From positions 1 to 39,344 of the forward strand of contig JANTFX010000017.1 in NCBI GenBank assembly GCA_024763215.1: 39,344 nt of DNA. Direction: 5' to 3'. This DNA comes from Candidatus Krumholzibacteriia bacterium. Lineage in GTDB: Bacteria > Krumholzibacteriota > Krumholzibacteriia > LZORAL124-64-63. Made by a program: the position numbers and the translations under genes. The notes under the pieces were generated by a model, which did not search any database, was not told the origin of the DNA, and was given only the letters and a program-made list of their open reading frames with translations. Below, one piece after another: positions 27,890-36,352 of this stretch (within the stretch, counting starts at the first letter, position 1; every line of letters begins with the position of its first letter).

Positions 27890-28996
27890 TCAATGCCGGA
27901 CCTGCCCACCGCTGGAACCGGCACGCAAACGCCGGAAACGCGCCACCGCCCTGGCGTGCTCGGCTGCCGTCCGCGAGAACACGTGGCCGCCGGCCGCGTC
28001 CGAGACGAAGAACATGGCTCGACATGAGGTGTCGGGCCTGACGGCCGCCAGCAGGGCTTTGCGGCCGGGGTTGCCGATGGGTCCGGGCGGAAGCCCCGGG
28101 CGGCGGTAGGTATTGTAGGGGGAATCCACGGCCAGATCCTTGTGGAACAGGCGCCTGCCCTTGCGGTCCAGGGCGTACGCCACCGTGGGGTCGGCTTCCA
28201 GCTTCCATCCCTCCGCCAGGCGGTTCAAGTACACCGCCGCGATCAGGGGCCCTTCGGCGGCCAGCTTGGCCTCCGCCTCGACGACCGACGCCAGGGTCAG
28301 GATCTGGAAGGGATCAAGGTCCACCACGGGCAAACGCATGGCATCAGCCTCGGCCAACCGGGCCAGCTGGGTTTTGACCATGAGCCCGGCCACCTCCCGG
28401 GGGCCGCTGCCCTCGGCGAACAGATAGGTGTCAGGAGCCAGAAACCCCTCGCAAAGATGGAACGACAGCTTCCCTCTGGGCCCCGCCGACTTCTGGAGGG
28501 AATCGCAAACAGCGAGAGACGACCGGCCGGTCCAGGATGAATCCCGCGCCAGCAACCCCACCAGGGAGTCGGACACGACCAGGAACCGCGCCGCGGGGAT
28601 GGCCAGTTGCAGCTGCACCTGGCGCGCGACTTCATCGGCGTTCCAGCCTTCGGGCAGGGTGATCCTGACCGGCACCGTCGCCCCCCGGATCAGAGCCGCG
28701 GCCAGCTCCCGGGGCGAGGCCCCCCGCGGCAGGGCGTACAGACCCGCCCGCAGATCTCCTTCCCGGCCCAGCAACCTGACGCCCAGCGGCAACACGAACG
28801 GATGAGCCAGCAACCGGTGAGCAGCCAGGGAATCGGTGGCGGACGACCAGGTGGCGCCGCGCGGGATCCTGACCTCCACGGTCGCGGAGCCCTTTCCAGG
28901 TGCCGGCCCCGGGGCCGTCCACTGCCACCAGAAGGCGCCCAGGACGATCAGCCCGCAGGTCAGCCCCGCCACCGCGACCCGCACCAGGAGCCTCAT
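27890..28996 (-). CDS. mltG: Endolytic murein transglycosylase MltG
   Basis: A 368-residue inner-membrane enzyme (one N-terminal helix about 5-27) that cleaves nascent glycan strands and sets their length. The periplasmic domain has the YceG/MltG pattern: a LysM-like region, SFHLCEGFLAPDTYLF, the catalytic Glu in LTLASVVEAEA (about residue 240), VYLNRLAEGWKLEADPTVAYAL, and the C-terminal SPYNTYRRPGLPPGPIGNPG. It overlaps the end of ruvX by ATGA, a common neighbour arrangement (YqgF-MltG) in bacteria. Length is typical. Confidence 0.96.
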   Translation of the reverse strand: MRLLVRVAVAGLTCGLIVLGAFWWQWTAPGPAPGKGSATVEVRIPRGATWSSATDSLAAHRLLAHPFVLPLGVRLLGREGDLRAGLYALPRGASPRELAAALIRGATVPVRITLPEGWNADEVARQVQLQLAIPAARFLVVSDSLVGLLARDSSWTGRSSLAVCDSLQKSAGPRGKLSFHLCEGFLAPDTYLFAEGSGPREVAGLMVKTQLARLAEADAMRLPVVDLDPFQILTLASVVEAEAKLAAEGPLIAAVYLNRLAEGWKLEADPTVAYALDRKGRRLFHKDLAVDSPYNTYRRPGLPPGPIGNPGRKALLAAVRPDTSCRAMFFVSDAAGGHVFSRTAAEHARAVARFRRLRAGSSGGQVRH

Positions 28997-29439
28997 GGCC
29001 GCCGGTCCCCTTCCGGCAGGCTGCCTCCAGCGGCGGCCTGCAGACGGTCCAGATAGCTCTGCAGGATGATGGCGGCGGCCACCGCGTCCCGGTCTTCCTT
29101 CCGTTTACGTTTGCGGCCTTTGACCCAGTGATCTGCCTCGGCGCTGGAAAACCGTTCGTCCCACAGCACCACCGCCACGTCGAACCTCTCCTCCAGCATG
29201 CCCGCGAAGCGGCGGGCATGCCGGGCGATCTCACCCTCCCGGCCGTCTGCGGTCAGAGGCAGGCCCACGACCAGGCAGGTGACGCCCCGGGAGGCGATGA
29301 GGTTGGCGATGCGCCCGAACAGGGAGCCGTCCCGGCCGGCGACATGGGTCTCCAGGGCCAGGGCCAGCCAGGTGCCGTCCTCGTTGGCGGCGATCCCCAC
29401 ACGTCGCAATCCGTAGTCGAATCCCAGGCAGGAAGGCAT
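28993..29439 (-). CDS. ruvX: RuvX/YqgF (RNase H-fold nuclease family)
   Basis: A 148-residue RNase H-fold protein. Members are implicated in 16S rRNA pre-processing and Holliday junction cleavage. The first catalytic Asp is in GFDYGLRRVG (about residue 8); VGLPL, WDERFSSAEA and the last acidic site KEDRDAVAA follow in order. Its end overlaps mltG by ATGA and its start lies five bases after the RsbW-like gene, with no strong ribosome site, implying coupling. Confidence 0.93.
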   Translation of the reverse strand: MPSCLGFDYGLRRVGIAANEDGTWLALALETHVAGRDGSLFGRIANLIASRGVTCLVVGLPLTADGREGEIARHARRFAGMLEERFDVAVVLWDERFSSAEADHWVKGRKRKRKEDRDAVAAAIILQSYLDRLQAAAGGSLPEGDRRP

Positions 29440-29444
29440 GAGGC

Positions 29445-29897
29445 TCAGGAAGGTGGCCCGGAGGCGTCAGCGGCGTCCTCCGGGGTCGGTTCGAGGATCT
29501 TGGTCAGGCGGATCAGGAAGCGGCCGTCCGGGTGGTGGGCGAACTCCATGGCGTCAGTGAACTCGCGCATGATCAGGATGCCCCGGCCCCGCTGGCGCAT
29601 CAACTCGTCCGGGGGTTTCCAGCCCCGGAAGTCGAAACCCGGGCCGTGGTCCAGCACCGTCACCGTGATCCGGGGGTAGTCGATCTCGAAGATGATCTCG
29701 ATGTCCTTGACGTCCTCGAGCTTGTTGCCGTGTTCCATGGCGTTGGTGCAGGCCTCGATGACCGCCGAACCGAGATCCTCCAGGCCGCGGCGGCAGCAGT
29801 CCAGGTCGCTGCCGATCTCCAGCAGCACGGCATCGGGCACGCCCAGGTACTGCATGCTGCTCGGGAGTTTCAACACGATTCTGCTGGCCAAGATCAA
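29445..29897 (-). CDS. RsbW-type serine kinase/anti-sigma-like ATP-binding protein
   Basis: A 150-residue GHKL-fold protein of the RsbW/SpoIIAB class. The N-box is ACTNAMEHGNK and the G1 motif is VLDHGPGFDF; the glycine-rich G2 segment is RQRGRGILIM, all of which bind ATP. Such kinases phosphorylate a STAS-domain antagonist and usually bind a sigma factor. The upstream gene encodes that STAS partner. No sigma factor or PP2C phosphatase is adjacent. The start is taken as TTG at 29897, ten bases after the STAS stop; an internal in-frame ATG (MQYLG) is an alternative. Confidence 0.88.
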   Translation of the reverse strand: MILASRIVLKLPSSMQYLGVPDAVLLEIGSDLDCCRRGLEDLGSAVIEACTNAMEHGNKLEDVKDIEIIFEIDYPRITVTVLDHGPGFDFRGWKPPDELMRQRGRGILIMREFTDAMEFAHHPDGRFLIRLTKILEPTPEDAADASGPPS

Positions 29898-29907
29898 CCG
29901 CCCGGGA

Positions 29908-30246
29908 TCAGGCGAAACTCCTCACCGCTTCTTCCTCGTCCTGGAAGGACTGGAACACGGTGTGCAGCTTCGACACGATGAAGATGTTCTCGATACGTTC
30001 GGACACCTTGAGGAGTTTCAGTTCCCCGCCGCTTTTGCGCAAGGTGGAGTACCCGGAGATCAGGATGCCCAGGCCGGTGCTGTTGACCCAGCTGACCTTC
30101 TCCATGTTCACGATGACGTTGCGGCAGCCCTCGTGGATCAGGGTCTTGAGGATCTCGGAGAAGGACTCGGCGTCGGGACCGCCCATGAGCTTGCCGCTCA
30201 TCTCCAGGATGGCCACCCCGTCCCTTCTGCGTTCCTTGATCTTCAC
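29908..30246 (-). CDS. STAS-domain anti-anti-sigma factor (antagonist)
   Basis: A 112-residue single STAS domain of the SpoIIAA/RsbV type. The likely phosphorylated Ser is residue 56 in the VNSTGLGILISG loop. Unphosphorylated antagonist binds the RsbW-like kinase encoded directly downstream, releasing its target. The pair therefore forms a partner-switching module. It starts 67 bases after rluD and could be read from the upstream operon. Confidence 0.92.
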   Translation of the reverse strand: MKIKERRRDGVAILEMSGKLMGGPDAESFSEILKTLIHEGCRNVIVNMEKVSWVNSTGLGILISGYSTLRKSGGELKLLKVSERIENIFIVSKLHTVFQSFQDEEEAVRSFA

Positions 30247-30313
30247 GCCCTACCTTCCTTGCGCGGCGGGCCGCCTGGGGCCCGACGGATCTCGTTCCGG
30301 ATGCGATGCCGGC

Positions 30314-31339
30314 TCAGGATAGGCCCGCAGACCCCGGGTGTAAAGGATCATCAGCCGCGAAACGGGAGCCCAGCAGCTCCAGCACGGCCTGCATATCCGC
30401 CGGCACCGGGCAACCGAAGGAGAGTTCCCTGCCGTCATCCGGATGCTTCAGGTGCAGCCCGGCCGCGTGCAGCATCAAACGGGGAGCGAGCCGGACCATC
30501 TGCCCGGCCAGCTTCCGATCCAGCCCATGCACGCCCTTGGCCCGGCCGTCGTCCCCGTACATGGGATCCTTGACCACCGGATGGTGGTTGTGGGCGAAAT
30601 GGACCCGGATCTGGTGGGTGCGTCCGGTTTCCAACTCGACGCGGCAAAGCTGCACGAAGCCGAAATCCTCCACCACCTCGTAGCGCGTCACCGCCCGGCG
30701 CCCGCCCCTGGTCACCACGGCCATGCGCTGCCGGCGGCGCGGGTCACGGCCGATGTCCCCGCTCAGGGTGTCGGCGCTGCGGTTCCACTGCCCCCAGGAC
30801 AGGGCCAGATACGTGCGCCCCATGGTGTGGTCAGCCAGCTGCTCGGACAGGTTCTGGTGGGCGCGCGGGGTCAGGGCGACGACCAGCAGGCCGCTGGTGT
30901 CGCGGTCCAGCCGGTGCACGATGCCCGGCCGCAGGGGGTCGTCCCCGGCCGGAGCGGCGCCCAGATGGTGCAGCAGGGCGTTGACCAGGGTGCCGTCGGG
31001 GTGGCCCACCGCCGGATGCACGACCATGGGGGCGGCCTTGTTCACCACCAGGATGTCGTCGTCCTGGTACACCACATCCAGGGGCAGGTCCTGGGGTACG
31101 GCCTGCAACTCCGGCAGCGGCGCCGGCCGGTACGTGACGTGTTCCCCCCCCCGCAGGCGGTAGCCCTTCGGCCGGGAGCGGCCGTCGACCAGCACCGCGC
31201 CACCTGCGATGTCGTTGTGGATGCGCGTGCGGGAGAATCCGTCGCCGTGGGCGACCAGGAAGGCATCGAGGCGCACACCGGCATCGGCATCCGGGACGGT
31301 CCAGGACAACAATCCGGCCTGGCCGTCCGGATCACTCAT
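30314..31339 (-). CDS. rluD: 23S rRNA pseudouridine synthase, RluD-type
   Basis: A 341-residue pseudouridine synthase. The N-terminal S4 RNA-binding domain (GVRLDAFLVAHGDGFSRTRI, about 21-40) precedes the catalytic domain with HRLDRDTSGLLV (catalytic Asp about 145). RluD isomerises uridines in helix 69 of 23S rRNA; RluC-like substrates are possible. The ATG overlaps the lspA stop by eight bases and an earlier in-frame GTG is less likely. It is part of the PNP-IleRS operon. Confidence 0.92.
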   Translation of the reverse strand: MSDPDGQAGLLSWTVPDADAGVRLDAFLVAHGDGFSRTRIHNDIAGGAVLVDGRSRPKGYRLRGGEHVTYRPAPLPELQAVPQDLPLDVVYQDDDILVVNKAAPMVVHPAVGHPDGTLVNALLHHLGAAPAGDDPLRPGIVHRLDRDTSGLLVVALTPRAHQNLSEQLADHTMGRTYLALSWGQWNRSADTLSGDIGRDPRRRQRMAVVTRGGRRAVTRYEVVEDFGFVQLCRVELETGRTHQIRVHFAHNHHPVVKDPMYGDDGRAKGVHGLDRKLAGQMVRLAPRLMLHAAGLHLKHPDDGRELSFGCPVPADMQAVLELLGSRFAADDPLHPGSAGLS

Positions 31340-31814
31340 GCTGGTCACCGCCACCCAGCAGCAGGCTCAGGAACAGGATGACCCCGCCGATGGTCACCCC
31401 CATATCGGCCACGTTGAACGTGTAGAACCGGTGGCTGCCGATCCCCAGGTCGATAAAATCCACCACGAGGCCGCCGTAGAAGATCCGGTCGATGAGGTTC
31501 CCCACGGCCCCGCCGAGGATGCAGGCCATGGCCGCCTTGCGCACCTTCAGCCGGGCCGGCGTCGTCAGGTACAGATAGATCAAAAAGGCGCTGGTCAGCA
31601 GGCTGACGCCCACCAGAACGGTCCTGCCGACGGGAAACAGCCCCATGGCCGAACCCGGGTTGCGGACATAGGCGAACCGGGCCAGGTCCCCGATGACCGG
31701 GATCCTGGCCCGCAATGCCTCCTGGTGGACCAGGACCAGCCGTTTGCTCGCGAAATCGAGGATCAGCACCAGCACGGCCCACAGCCATGGCTGCTTGAAA
31801 CGGGAAAAGATCAA
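31332..31814 (-). CDS. lspA: Lipoprotein signal peptidase LspA
   Basis: A 160-residue inner-membrane aspartyl protease that cleaves lipoprotein signal peptides after lipidation. It has four hydrophobic segments and the catalytic contexts GNLIDRIFYGGLVVDFIDL and FNVADMGVTIGG. The start is a TTG overlapping the DksA-like gene stop (TTGA), with GGGGG upstream. The VRNPGSAMGLF segment corresponds to the conserved N-terminal asparagine/glycine motif. Its product processes lipoproteins such as those at 16755 and 18804 here. It overlaps rluD. Confidence 0.95.
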   Translation of the reverse strand: MIFSRFKQPWLWAVLVLILDFASKRLVLVHQEALRARIPVIGDLARFAYVRNPGSAMGLFPVGRTVLVGVSLLTSAFLIYLYLTTPARLKVRKAAMACILGGAVGNLIDRIFYGGLVVDFIDLGIGSHRFYTFNVADMGVTIGGVILFLSLLLGGGDQHE

Positions 31815-32188
31815 AGAACCCCCGCCTCTTCCTTCTCCTTGCACTCGATGCACAGGCGGGTATAGGGCAATCGGCGCAGGCGAGGCAGGCCGATGTTCTT
31901 CCCGCAGGCCTGGCATTTGCCGTAGGTGCCGTTCTCGATGCGCCGCAGGGCCTCTTCGATGTTGTAGAGGTAGCGGCCCTCGGTGTTGGCGAACTTGATG
32001 GTCGTCTCGTACTGGAACTCGTCCGACCCCTGGTCCGCCATATGGTTGGAATGGGCCTTGCCCGTTTCCAGACCCGACTCATCGTCGGCATGCTTGATGA
32101 TCTTCTCGTGTTTGGCCAGGGATTGGGCTACACGCTCCTTTTCCTCCAGGAGCATGTTCCTGAACCTCTGGAGTTCCGTTTTCCTCAT
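31811..32188 (-). CDS. DksA/TraR-family C4 zinc-finger protein
   Basis: A 125-residue protein with an N-terminal coiled coil (about 5-85) and a C-terminal Cys4 zinc finger (Cys 92, 95, 113, 116). The DksA/TraR family binds the RNA polymerase secondary channel. Here the tip segment around 52-58 (DQGSDEF) differs from the DxxDxA of E. coli DksA, so its activity may be closer to YocK/TraR-type proteins. It is encoded between ileS and lspA with ATGA and TTGA overlaps. Confidence 0.9.
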   Translation of the reverse strand: MRKTELQRFRNMLLEEKERVAQSLAKHEKIIKHADDESGLETGKAHSNHMADQGSDEFQYETTIKFANTEGRYLYNIEEALRRIENGTYGKCQACGKNIGLPRLRRLPYTRLCIECKEKEEAGVL

Positions 32189-35100
32189 GGGGCGCCTCCC
32201 CTGCTGGCATCGGCCCTGTCCAGGGCGATGTCAATGACCTGTCCTGAGATTTCGAATGACTCTTTATAAGGCAATTCACCTGCGGCGGCAACGTCCAAGG
32301 CCAGGGTGTCGCCCTTGATCCGCTCCTCGAAGGCCGCCACGGCCTCCTGGACCGGCGCCGGACCGGCGACCACCAGGTGGATCCTGTCGGTGACCTCCAG
32401 GCCGCTCTTCTTGCGCAGGTTCTGCACCTTGTTGATGATTTCCCGGCACAGCCCCTCCCGGCGCAGTTCGTCGGTCAGGGTGGTGTCCAGGGCCACGGTC
32501 AAACCCTGGCCCCCCGCGGCCACGAAGGGCGGGATCCCCTGTTCGAGGACCTGGATCTCCTCGAACGTGAATTCCGACGCGTTTCCGGCCACCTCGAGGG
32601 TAACCGACCCGTCCCGGCGCAGGCCCATGATCTGCTCCGGCGTCATGGCGGTGATGGCGGCCGCGGCGGCGGGAGCCTGCTTGCCGAAGCGGGGCCCCAG
32701 GGCGCGGAAGTTGGCCTTGGCCGCCAGCCGCGCCACCTGCTGGAGGTCTGCCACCGCTTCGATCTGCTTGACGTTCAGCTCTTCCTGCACGTAACCGGTC
32801 AGCCGCTCATCGGCCAGCAGCCGCTGCGCGCGGTCATCCAGGCTGTGGACCAGCAACCGGCCCAGGGGCTGGCGGGTCTTGAGGGAGGCGTCCTGGCGCA
32901 GGCTGCGCCCCAGCCCCACCACGGCCTGGGCCGTGGCCATGTCCTGCTCCAGATCCGCGGCGACCAGGCCAGCGTCCGGTTCGGGGAAATCCTGCAGATG
33001 CACCGAACCGTCGGGATCCTGCCAGGCCGTCAGCCCGCGGTAGAGCTCCTCGGACGTGAACGGGATGAACGGGGCCAGCAGCCGCGACGTGCTTTCGAGC
33101 ACCGTGTACAGCGTCATGAAGGCGCTGCGCTTGCCGGGGGTCATCTCGCCCTGCCAGAAGCGGCGGCGGCACAACCTGACGTACCAGTTGCTCACGTCGT
33201 CCATGACGAAGGCGGCCAGGCATTTGGCGGCGCGGGTCAAATGCAGTTCGTCGAGGTCGGCCCTGACCTGCCCCGCCACGCTCTGCAACCGGCTGAGGAT
33301 CCAGCGGTCCAGGAGGTCCTGCTCCACCGGACCCTCGTCATCGGGCCGGAACCCGTCCAGGTTGGCGTACAGGGTGAAGAAGTTGTAGGTGTTCTCCAGG
33401 GTCGCCAGCAGCTTGCGCCGGGCCTCCTTGACCCCCTCGCGGTCGAACCGGGTCGGCGTCCACACCGGGCTGCACGTCACCAGGTACCAGCGCAGGGGGT
33501 CGGCCCCCTCGTCGCGCATGATCTCCATGGGATCGACCGTGTTGCCCAGACTCTTGGACATCTTCTTGCCCTTCTTGTCCAGCACCAGCTCGTTGACCAG
33601 GCAGCTCTTGTAGCTGCTGCGGCCGGTCAGGAAGGTGCTGATGACCAGCATGGTGTAGAACCAGCCGCGGGTCTGGTCGATGCCTTCGCTGATGAAATCG
33701 GCGGGGAACTGGCTCTCGAACAGCTCCTTGTTCTCGAAGGGGTAGTGGTACTGGGCGAACGGCATGCTGCCCGAATCGAACCAGCAGTCGATGACCTCGG
33801 GGGTGCGGGTCATCGTGCCCCGGCAACCCTCCGCACGGCAACCGAAGGTCACCTCGTCCACGTGGGGCCGGTGCAGGTCGAGCTCGGCGAGGTCGCGCCC
33901 CGCCATCTCGCCCAGGGCGGCGCGGCTTTCCGGAACGACCTTCTCGCCACAGGTATCGCACACCCAGACGTTCAGGGGCGTGCCCCAGAACCGGTTGCGG
34001 CTCAGGGACCAGTCGATGGCACCGGCGATCCAGTTGCCGAAGCGCCCGCTGCCGACCTCGGGCGGCGCCCAGGTGATGTCCCGGTTGGCCGCCACGAGCT
34101 GGTCGCGCATCTCGCTGGTGCGGATGAACCAGCTGGGCGTGGCGAAGTAGATCAGGGGGTTGCCGCAGCGGTCGTGGAAAGGATAGTCGTGGGTGTAGGG
34201 CTCGGTGCGCAGCAGGTTGCCGGCCGCCTCCAGATGCTTGATGATCAGCGGATCGGCCTTCTTGACCATCAGGCCGGCCCAGGGCGCGACCTCGGCGGTG
34301 AACTGGCCGTTCGCGTCCACCGGACGGAAGAAGGCCAGGTTCTCCCGCACGCCGACCTGGTAGTCGTCCTCGCCGAAGGCCGGGGCCATGTGCACGATGC
34401 CCGAGCCCGAGTCCAGGGTGACGAAATCGGCGGCCACGAGCTTGAACGCTTCCTTGTCCCCGGGGGGGGTCACGAACGGCAACAGCTGCTCGTAGCGGCG
34501 GCCCAGCAGGTCACTCCCCTTGAACCGCTGCAGGATCTCGGGCAGGGATCCGTCCTCATCGGCCAGGATCGACAGGCGGCCCTCGGCCAGGATCAGGAGC
34601 TGGTCCCGGTAGCGCACCTTCACGTAGTCGTGCTCCGGCCCCACGGCCAAAGCCACGTTGGACGGCAGGGTCCAGGGGGTGGTGGTCCAGGTCAGGAAGT
34701 ACTCGTCGGCGTCGGCGGCCTTGAGCTTGACGTAGATGCTCGGCTCACGGACCTGCCGGTAGCTGTTGGCCATCTCGTGGCTGCTGATGGGGGTGCCGCA
34801 CACCGGGCAATAGGGCACCACCTTGTGGCCCTTGTAGAGCATCCCCTCGGCGTGGAAGCGGCTGAGGATCCACCACACGGTCTCGACGTAGTCGTTGTCG
34901 TAGGTGATGTAGGGGTCTTCCAGATCCACCCAGTAGCCCAGCTTCTCGGTGAAGACGTCCCAGTCGTTCTTGCATGACCAGACGCTGCTGCGGCACTGCT
35001 CGTTGAAGGGCGCCAGCCCGTATTCCCGGATGGCCTGGGATCCCTGGATGCCCAGGTTCTTCTCCACCGCGCGCTCGACCGGCAGGCCGTGGGTGTCCCA

Positions 35101-35367
35101 GCCCGCCTTGCGGATCACCCGGTGCCCGGTCATGGTCTTGAACCGGCACATGACGTCCTTGCACATGCGGGCCATGGCGTGGTGCACGCCCGGCAGGCCG
35201 TTGGCCGTGGGCGGCCCCTCGTAGAAGACCCAATCAGCCGCGCCCTCGCGCCGGGCGATGCTCTTGGCGAAGGTCCCGTTCTGCTTCCAGAAGGCGCTGA
35301 TCAGTTCCTCGGACTTGGCGTCGTGGAACTTGCGGGCAAGGGGTCGGTACGGGGGCTGTTGGCTCAT
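32185..35367 (-). CDS. ileS: Isoleucyl-tRNA synthetase
   Basis: A 1060-residue class I synthetase charging tRNA-Ile. The HIGH-like motif is in PPTANGLPGVHHAMARM (about 58-63 GLPGVHH), and KMSKS is present in KKMSKSLGN. The CP1 editing region includes WTTTPWTLPSN. The length, GLPGxHH form and WDTHGLPVE segment resemble the eukaryote-like (type 2) group found in Bacteroidota and relatives, which is often mupirocin-tolerant (family knowledge). The C-terminus is the typical long tRNA-binding extension. Start overlaps the PNP gene stop (ATGA), and the stop overlaps the DksA-like gene. Confidence 0.96.
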   Translation of the reverse strand: MSQQPPYRPLARKFHDAKSEELISAFWKQNGTFAKSIARREGAADWVFYEGPPTANGLPGVHHAMARMCKDVMCRFKTMTGHRVIRKAGWDTHGLPVERAVEKNLGIQGSQAIREYGLAPFNEQCRSSVWSCKNDWDVFTEKLGYWVDLEDPYITYDNDYVETVWWILSRFHAEGMLYKGHKVVPYCPVCGTPISSHEMANSYRQVREPSIYVKLKAADADEYFLTWTTTPWTLPSNVALAVGPEHDYVKVRYRDQLLILAEGRLSILADEDGSLPEILQRFKGSDLLGRRYEQLLPFVTPPGDKEAFKLVAADFVTLDSGSGIVHMAPAFGEDDYQVGVRENLAFFRPVDANGQFTAEVAPWAGLMVKKADPLIIKHLEAAGNLLRTEPYTHDYPFHDRCGNPLIYFATPSWFIRTSEMRDQLVAANRDITWAPPEVGSGRFGNWIAGAIDWSLSRNRFWGTPLNVWVCDTCGEKVVPESRAALGEMAGRDLAELDLHRPHVDEVTFGCRAEGCRGTMTRTPEVIDCWFDSGSMPFAQYHYPFENKELFESQFPADFISEGIDQTRGWFYTMLVISTFLTGRSSYKSCLVNELVLDKKGKKMSKSLGNTVDPMEIMRDEGADPLRWYLVTCSPVWTPTRFDREGVKEARRKLLATLENTYNFFTLYANLDGFRPDDEGPVEQDLLDRWILSRLQSVAGQVRADLDELHLTRAAKCLAAFVMDDVSNWYVRLCRRRFWQGEMTPGKRSAFMTLYTVLESTSRLLAPFIPFTSEELYRGLTAWQDPDGSVHLQDFPEPDAGLVAADLEQDMATAQAVVGLGRSLRQDASLKTRQPLGRLLVHSLDDRAQRLLADERLTGYVQEELNVKQIEAVADLQQVARLAAKANFRALGPRFGKQAPAAAAAITAMTPEQIMGLRRDGSVTLEVAGNASEFTFEEIQVLEQGIPPFVAAGGQGLTVALDTTLTDELRREGLCREIINKVQNLRKKSGLEVTDRIHLVVAGPAPVQEAVAAFEERIKGDTLALDVAAAGELPYKESFEISGQVIDIALDRADASRGGAP

Positions 35368-36191
35368 AGCTGGGCGTTCTCCAGGAATCCCGTGACCAGG
35401 GCCTCCAGCTTGGGCTGGGCCGTGTTGGCCACCTTGATGATCTCCTCGACCACCGCCGGTTTGAGGGCGTCGGGGAAGCAGGCGTCGGTGACGACCTGCA
35501 GACCGACCACGCGCATGCCGCCGTGGACGGCGGCCAGGCACTCGGGCACGCTGGACATGCCCACGGTGTCGGCGCCGATCGCGCGCAGGAACCGGTATTC
35601 CGCGCCGGTTTCCAGGTTGGGGCCGGCCACGGCAGCATAGACCGCCCTTTTCAGGGGGATCTTCCGCTCCAGGGCCACCTGCTCCATGACGGCCAGGAAC
35701 TTGCGGTCATAGGGCTCGGACATGTCCGGAAAGCGGGGTCCCAGCCGGTCGTCGTTGGGACCGATCAGGGGGTTGTCGCCCATCAGGTTGATATGGTCGG
35801 TGATGACGGTGATGTCTCCGGGCCCCAGCTGGGGGTTCATGCCGCCCACCGCATTGCTCATCACCAGGGCTCCGGCGCCCAGGGCCTTCATCACCCGGAC
35901 CGGCAGGGTGATCTCCTGCATGGAGTAGCCCTCGTAGTAGTGGACCCGCCCCTGCATGGCCATGACCCGACGGCCGCCCAGCGTTCCGCAGACCAGCACG
36001 CCCTGGTGGCTGGTGGCGGTCGATTCCACGAAATGAGGCACCTCGCCGTAGGGGATGGTGCAGGATGATTCGATCCTGTCCCCCAGGTCCCCCAGGCCCG
36101 TGCCCAGAATCAGACCCACTTCCGGTTCCATGGCGCAACGCGAGCGGATGAACGCCGCCGCCTCCTCGATCCTGGTCCACAAGTCGCTCAC
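35364..36191 (-). CDS. punA: Purine nucleoside phosphorylase (inosine/guanosine type)
   Basis: A 275-residue trimeric-type PNP that phosphorolyses purine nucleosides. Motifs are GLILGTGLGDLGD (about 26-38), GRVHYYEGYSM, VMSNAVGGMNPQLGPGDI, and the C-terminal GMSSVPECLAAVHGGMRVVGL and TDAC regions. The GTG start has AAGGGG upstream. It begins the long operon downstream of the DivIVA terminator. The sequence fits the PNP-II group rather than hexameric DeoD. Confidence 0.93.
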   Translation of the reverse strand: MSDLWTRIEEAAAFIRSRCAMEPEVGLILGTGLGDLGDRIESSCTIPYGEVPHFVESTATSHQGVLVCGTLGGRRVMAMQGRVHYYEGYSMQEITLPVRVMKALGAGALVMSNAVGGMNPQLGPGDITVITDHINLMGDNPLIGPNDDRLGPRFPDMSEPYDRKFLAVMEQVALERKIPLKRAVYAAVAGPNLETGAEYRFLRAIGADTVGMSSVPECLAAVHGGMRVVGLQVVTDACFPDALKPAVVEEIIKVANTAQPKLEALVTGFLENAQL

Positions 36192-36297
36192 CTGTCACCC
36201 CTTGCCGAAATCACCATCCCATGCCGCAGAGAAGCCCGCCAAGGCGGACCTCCCGGGAGAGAGGGCAAGTTAACATGACCCTGGAAAGCCACCAAGG

Positions 36298-36323
36298 AAA
36301 AAGCGGGAATCAGGGATTCCCGC
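36298..36323 (-). terminator. Rho-independent terminator downstream of divIVA
   Basis: On the minus strand a 9-bp perfect hairpin (arm GCGGGAATC, loop CCT) is followed by TTTTT, 30 bases after the divIVA stop. It separates the DivIVA operon from the PNP operon. Confidence 0.88.
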
Positions 36324-36352
36324 CGGGAAAAAGCCGTTGCGGAGGCCGGCCG

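Noticed and set aside
32377-34977. 866-codon plus-strand open frame opposite ileS
   Set aside because: It is entirely antisense to ileS, which has all family motifs; composition is typical of GC-rich shadow frames.
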